A stretch of 64,000 nt of DNA from Mesorhizobium norvegicum. GTDB lineage: Bacteria; Pseudomonadota; Alphaproteobacteria; Rhizobiales; Rhizobiaceae. Position 1 is the first letter of the stretch; each line of letters begins with the position of its first letter. The notes below the pieces were generated by a model. That model saw only the letters and a list, made by a program, of their open reading frames with translations, made no database searches and was not told where the DNA came from. The position numbers were made by a program, and so were the translations under genes. This document shows positions 61,312 to 64,000 of this stretch, piece after piece. The stretch is taken from assembly GCF_004919685.1 (NCBI RefSeq), contig NZ_SMYZ01000086.1, forward strand, positions 39,565 through 103,564. The letters are read 5' to 3'.

Positions 61312-62268
61312 ATGAACCTCACCGCAACCATGTTCCACGACAACGACGCAGCCCGCGAGCACCTTGAAGCAATCCGCTGGGCCGATGGCGTCTATTGCCC
61401 GCATTGCGGCAACACGGATGGTGAGACAATCCGCAAGCTCGCTGGCAAGTCCACGCGTCCCGGCCTGTTTCAGTGCAACGCTTGCCGGGAACATTTCACC
61501 GTGACCGTTGGCACCGTTATGGAACGCTCGAAGATCCCGCTCTGCAAATGGGTTCTCGGCTTCCATCTCTACGCTTCGTCCAAGAAAGGCATGAGCGCGC
61601 ACCAGCTGCACCGTATGCTTGGCGTCACCTACAAGACCGCTTGGTTCATGGCGCACCGCATCCGCGAAGCCATGAAGGAAGACGTGAAGTCGTCTGGTCC
61701 ACTTGGCGGCGAAGGCAAGATCGTAGAAGCCGACGAGACCTATTTCGGGCCGAAGGACAGGGTTGTGAAGCGCACCATTCGCGGCAAGCCCTCCAACTCG
61801 TCCAAGCGTTCTATCGTGGCGCTGGTCGAACGTGGCGGCTCTGTCCGTTCCTTCCATGTCGAGCGTGCCACGAAGGCGTCTGTCCGCGACGTGCTGGTCC
61901 GCAATGCCGACCGCAAATCGACGCTCATGACCGACGAGTCCAACTTCTACCCGATCACCGGACAGGAGTTCGCCGACCACGCTACGGTCAAGCACACTGG
62001 AGGCGAATACGTTCGCTATGAGGCCGACCGCATCGTCCACACGAACACCATCGAAAACGTGTTCTCAGTCTTCAAGCGCGGCATGGTCGGCGTCTATCAG
62101 CATTGCGGCGAGGCTCACTTGCACCGCTACTTGGCCGAGTTCGATTTCCGCTACAATCGCCGCGCCGCCCTTGGCGTTACCGATAGCGAGCGGTCAGACG
62201 ATTTGATCCGGGGCACGTCAGGCAAACGCCTGACCTATCAACAAACTGACGAAACCGCTTACGCTTAA
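61312..62268 (+). CDS. IS1595-family transposase (ISXO2-like DDE)
   Basis: 318 residues; AAGGAG precedes the ATG. The N-terminal zinc ribbon (CPHCG near residue 30 and CNACREHF near 56) binds DNA, then an HTH-like linker and the ISXO2 domain with catalytic acidic residues in EADETYFGPKD, MTDESNFYP and the HTNTIENVFSVFKRG block. The length is normal and there is no frameshift, so the element may still be able to move. It lies 41 bases inside the left inverted repeat. Confidence 0.93.
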   Translation: MNLTATMFHDNDAAREHLEAIRWADGVYCPHCGNTDGETIRKLAGKSTRPGLFQCNACREHFTVTVGTVMERSKIPLCKWVLGFHLYASSKKGMSAHQLHRMLGVTYKTAWFMAHRIREAMKEDVKSSGPLGGEGKIVEADETYFGPKDRVVKRTIRGKPSNSSKRSIVALVERGGSVRSFHVERATKASVRDVLVRNADRKSTLMTDESNFYPITGQEFADHATVKHTGGEYVRYEADRIVHTNTIENVFSVFKRGMVGVYQHCGEAHLHRYLAEFDFRYNRRAALGVTDSERSDDLIRGTSGKRLTYQQTDETAYA

Positions 62269-62304
62269 GCAGAAAGCGGCGGCATTCATGCACTGGCGGA
62301 AACG

Positions 62305-62469
62305 TCAGCGCTTTCGATCCGAAGATTGACTCTTCTTGTCCTTTGGCTTCCCCTTCGTCTCGTGCTTGGACGGAGGGGTTTTCAATGCACGGCGCAACGC
62401 ATCATCGCGACGTTTGGCGACTACGCTGTCTGGTTCCTGGGTTTCGTGCGTTTTCGCGTTCTCGGACAT
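62305..62469 (-). CDS. Small basic hypothetical protein carried by the IS1595-type element
   Basis: 54 residues: MSENAKTHETQEPDSVVAKR, then DDALRRALKTPPSKHETKGK and a Lys/Ser-rich tail. I recall near-identical short proteins next to IS1595-type transposases in alphaproteobacteria, which supports the call despite its size. Its ATG (62469-62467) overlaps the ATG of the divergent gene (62468-62470) in a shared CATG. It is highly charged and probably disordered. The role is unknown. Confidence 0.7.
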   Translation of the reverse strand: MSENAKTHETQEPDSVVAKRRDDALRRALKTPPSKHETKGKPKDKKSQSSDRKR

Positions 62470-63172
62470 GAAGACCACCAAACAGTTTCCTATGGGCTAC
62501 AAGAGCCTTTCACCGCTGAAAAACTTCAGCGACACCCAGCTTCAGCAAATCGGAAGCGTAGCGATACTCTACAACGAGACTGAGGCACTATTGCACCAAA
62601 TGGTCGGCGATTGCATCGCCTATCCAGCGTCGAAACTGGAAATCACAAGCCGAATAAACGGCACCGATGGTCTCAAGGAAATCCTTCTTTCCGCGCTCGG
62701 CGCCACCGAAAACGATCCAAAGATGATTGCTCTATACCAAGCGACCTTAGGCGGATTTTCCGAAGGCAAGCAGTTTCGCGACGCCGTGGTTCACTCGACA
62801 ATCTGGGACAACAAATACCGAATTGGAAAGCTACGCGGTCGACGGGGCAAGGTGGACAACGTCTTGCTTTCTGAGGAAGCCTTGGGATGGCTTGTGCGCT
62901 ACCTTTCGGCTCTATTTGAAGAGATGAAAGCCATGTTATGGCTGATCCAGTTCCCGATTATGTACAAAACCAAAATTAGGTTCGGCGGCCATCCAAGCGG
63001 TCTAACCAAATCACAGTCCGAACCAGATTTTCAAGAAGCGATTTCTCAACTCCGACAACGTCAGACTGATCGGCAATCTCTGCTGCCACCTCCAAAATTC
63101 GATGATCAAGCGCCATATCTCGCAACGTCGGCAGGGAAGCTTCCGCATTGGGCGATAAAGTCGCCAAGATAG
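62468..63172 (+). CDS. Passenger gene of the IS1595-type element, HEPN-like motif
   Basis: 234 residues, helical, from ATG 62468. The centre contains RDAVVH (Arg104 to His109), matching the R-x4-H motif found in HEPN-type ribonuclease and toxin-like proteins, preceded by a helix with NETEALLHQMV. Over the last 197 bases it overlaps, on the opposite strand, the gene at 62976-63191, so its C-terminal 65 residues may be less constrained. HEPN assignment is tentative. As a passenger of a transposon it could be a toxin or abortive-infection type factor. Confidence 0.6.
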   Translation: MKTTKQFPMGYKSLSPLKNFSDTQLQQIGSVAILYNETEALLHQMVGDCIAYPASKLEITSRINGTDGLKEILLSALGATENDPKMIALYQATLGGFSEGKQFRDAVVHSTIWDNKYRIGKLRGRRGKVDNVLLSEEALGWLVRYLSALFEEMKAMLWLIQFPIMYKTKIRFGGHPSGLTKSQSEPDFQEAISQLRQRQTDRQSLLPPPKFDDQAPYLATSAGKLPHWAIKSPR

Positions 63173-63191
63173 AATCCAATGTCTCGGTCAT
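62976..63191 (-). CDS. Small acidic hypothetical protein, antisense-overlapping the passenger gene
   Basis: 71 residues from ATG 63191: MTETLDSILATLSPNAEASL, then RDMALDHRILEVAAEIADQSDVV and SLLENLVRTVIWLDRLDG. Codon use and hydrophobic pattern look protein-like. The right inverted repeat 64 bases upstream contains GTGACA, which could act as part of its promoter. It overlaps the 3' end of the gene at 62468 on the other strand. Either one, or both, may be real. Confidence 0.5.
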   Translation of the reverse strand: MTETLDSILATLSPNAEASLPTLRDMALDHRILEVAAEIADQSDVVGVEKSLLENLVRTVIWLDRLDGRRT

Positions 63192-63254
63192 AGGAACTTT
63201 CCTAAATTCCGTGACGTGCCGGCCTGTCGCTAAAATCGATAGCAGCAAGATTCG

Positions 63255-63274
63255 GCTATGTCACGTATATAATT
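63255..63274 (-). repeat. Right inverted repeat of the IS1595-type element
   Basis: On the minus strand AATTATATACGTGACATAGC, one mismatch to the left repeat. Confidence 0.75.
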
Positions 63275-63355
63275 AGGAATATGTTCCTTATTTCAGCGTG
63301 ATCTGGAGCAACAAAGGACCATGGCTCGGCGTCAATCGCGCTGGCCGGCGAAGCT

Positions 63356-63817
63356 ATGGCAAAGACAGCGGAAGACAATTTTCGGATCGAGGTCTGGGAT
63401 CGCGAGGAGCAGGCTTTGTCAGAGACCATTTCGCGCTCCCCCGATTCAACCGTGAGCCAGGCGGCCTGGCAGGCCGCCATCCGGCGCCGGCCGGGCATGT
63501 TGCTGATCCACTACAACAGTCGGCATGTGATGGAGAAAATCCTGACGCCGGGCGAGGTGAAGATACCGCCCCAGACCATCATCGATGGCAGTGTCCATGC
63601 CGGCCTCGATGTGGCGCTCGGCGATCTTCGCGAGTGGCATGTGTTACGGGCCTGGTGCAGATCCTGCTCGCACCATGCAACGGTAAAACCCGCCGGGCTC
63701 ATCCAGCGCTATGGAAAAGGCGCTCTGTTCAGCTCGGTCGAGCGCGCGCTTTTCTGCACGAGTTGTGACAGGGGCGGGCCTGTCCGGCTAGAAATTCACA
63801 AGCTGCCACGCAATTGA
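63356..63817 (+). CDS. Hypothetical protein with C-terminal zinc-ribbon-like cysteines
   Basis: 153 residues from ATG 63356. The first 90 residues are mixed (EVWDREEQALSETISRSPD, then RRRPGMLLIHYNSRHVMEKI). The last part carries two Cys pairs, WCRSCSHHATV and FCTSCDRGG, about 35 residues apart, as in a treble-clef or zinc-ribbon. Similar C-termini occur in uncharacterised rhizobial proteins. It begins 81 bases outside the IS element's right repeat. Function unknown. Confidence 0.65.
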   Translation: MAKTAEDNFRIEVWDREEQALSETISRSPDSTVSQAAWQAAIRRRPGMLLIHYNSRHVMEKILTPGEVKIPPQTIIDGSVHAGLDVALGDLREWHVLRAWCRSCSHHATVKPAGLIQRYGKGALFSSVERALFCTSCDRGGPVRLEIHKLPRN

Positions 63818-63870
63818 GGAGAGCCGAAGCGAGCAAGACCTGATTGATTCCTTCAGGCAAACTCTCCGCT

Positions 63871-64000
63871 CTATCGGCCAATCCTATCGTCGCCGATCAG
63901 CGGCGAGACTGTCGAGAACGGGAAATGCGCGCGAACGATGCCGGCCGCATCCATATCCTGAATGCAAACCATGCGGACCGCCGCGGACGGGGACAGTCGG
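63871..64000 (-). CDS. C-terminal end of a leftward gene, cut by the window
   Basis: The last 42 codons are open from the window edge to a TAG at 63871: MVCIQDMDAAGIVRAHFPFS, then TVSPLIGDDRIGR. The codon pattern looks coding, but too little is present to name it. Confidence 0.4.
   Translation of the reverse strand, partial: RLSPSAAVRMVCIQDMDAAGIVRAHFPFSTVSPLIGDDRIGR

Larger units (their letters stand above)
61252..63274. mobile_element. IS1595-family element with passenger genes
   Basis: The segment is bounded by inverted repeats of 20 bases matching at 19 positions. Inside are an intact IS1595-type transposase and three small or medium genes with no transposition pattern. No obvious target-site duplication is visible next to the repeats (GGGAGCCC on the left, AGGAATAT on the right), so the exact ends may lie a few bases away. 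Confidence 0.65.

Overview
The window is high-GC DNA that reads as a Mesorhizobium or close Rhizobiales relative. The evidence is stacked ABC importers for peptides and sugar acids, a Ros/MucR regulator with the non-canonical zinc finger known from Mesorhizobium loti, the rhizobial small families DUF982 and DUF768, and a rhizobial palindromic intergenic repeat. No tRNA, rRNA or CRISPR array was seen.

Region 1 (1-11.9 kb) looks like stable chromosome. An NCS1 permease (partial) and a LysR regulator read leftward. A seven-gene operon reads rightward from the same intergenic region: M17 aminopeptidase, S33 iminopeptidase, and a complete peptide/opine ABC importer (binding protein, two permeases, two ATPases). 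A perfect 10-bp inverted repeat sits between the regulator and the operon. A DUF982 gene, a palindromic repeat and a frameshifted SnoaL-like gene follow.

At 11,892-11,978 lies only the first 28 codons of dusA, a known integration target for islands and prophages. I read this as the left border of an inserted island or its remains.

Region 2 (12.6-29.5 kb) is one large catabolic cluster behind a GlxA/AraC-type regulator. It holds a Tat-exported sugar-binding protein with two permeases and an ATPase, a second NMT1/tauB/tauC-type importer, two aldehyde dehydrogenases, two cytoplasmic Asp-box (sialidase-fold) proteins, a DHDPS/NanA-family aldolase, a D-2-hydroxyacid dehydrogenase and an enolase-superfamily dehydratase. 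The set suggests uptake and stepwise breakdown of an acidic sugar or glycoside. The substrate is not identifiable from sequence.

Region 3 (29.7-61 kb) is a gene-poor, pseudogene-rich accessory zone. Its main content is seven cyclic-di-GMP genes in about 30 kb: two small GGEEF cyclases that are near-duplicates, and five GGDEF-EAL proteins with MCP-like, PAS/GAF and CHASE-like input regions. Between them lie an orphan TPP riboswitch, a Rieske/FAD reductase, a MucR regulator, a methyltransferase, a secreted Gly-rich protein, and remnants of merA, a cation diffusion facilitator, a Fic protein, an AlpA-type excisionase-like gene, a DUF2285 gene, a DUF768 gene and an IS21 istA.

Region 4 (61.25-63.3 kb) is an IS1595-family element bounded by 19/20-bp inverted repeats. 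It carries passenger genes, two of which have overlapping divergent start codons. A zinc-ribbon-like hypothetical gene and the end of a leftward gene close the window.
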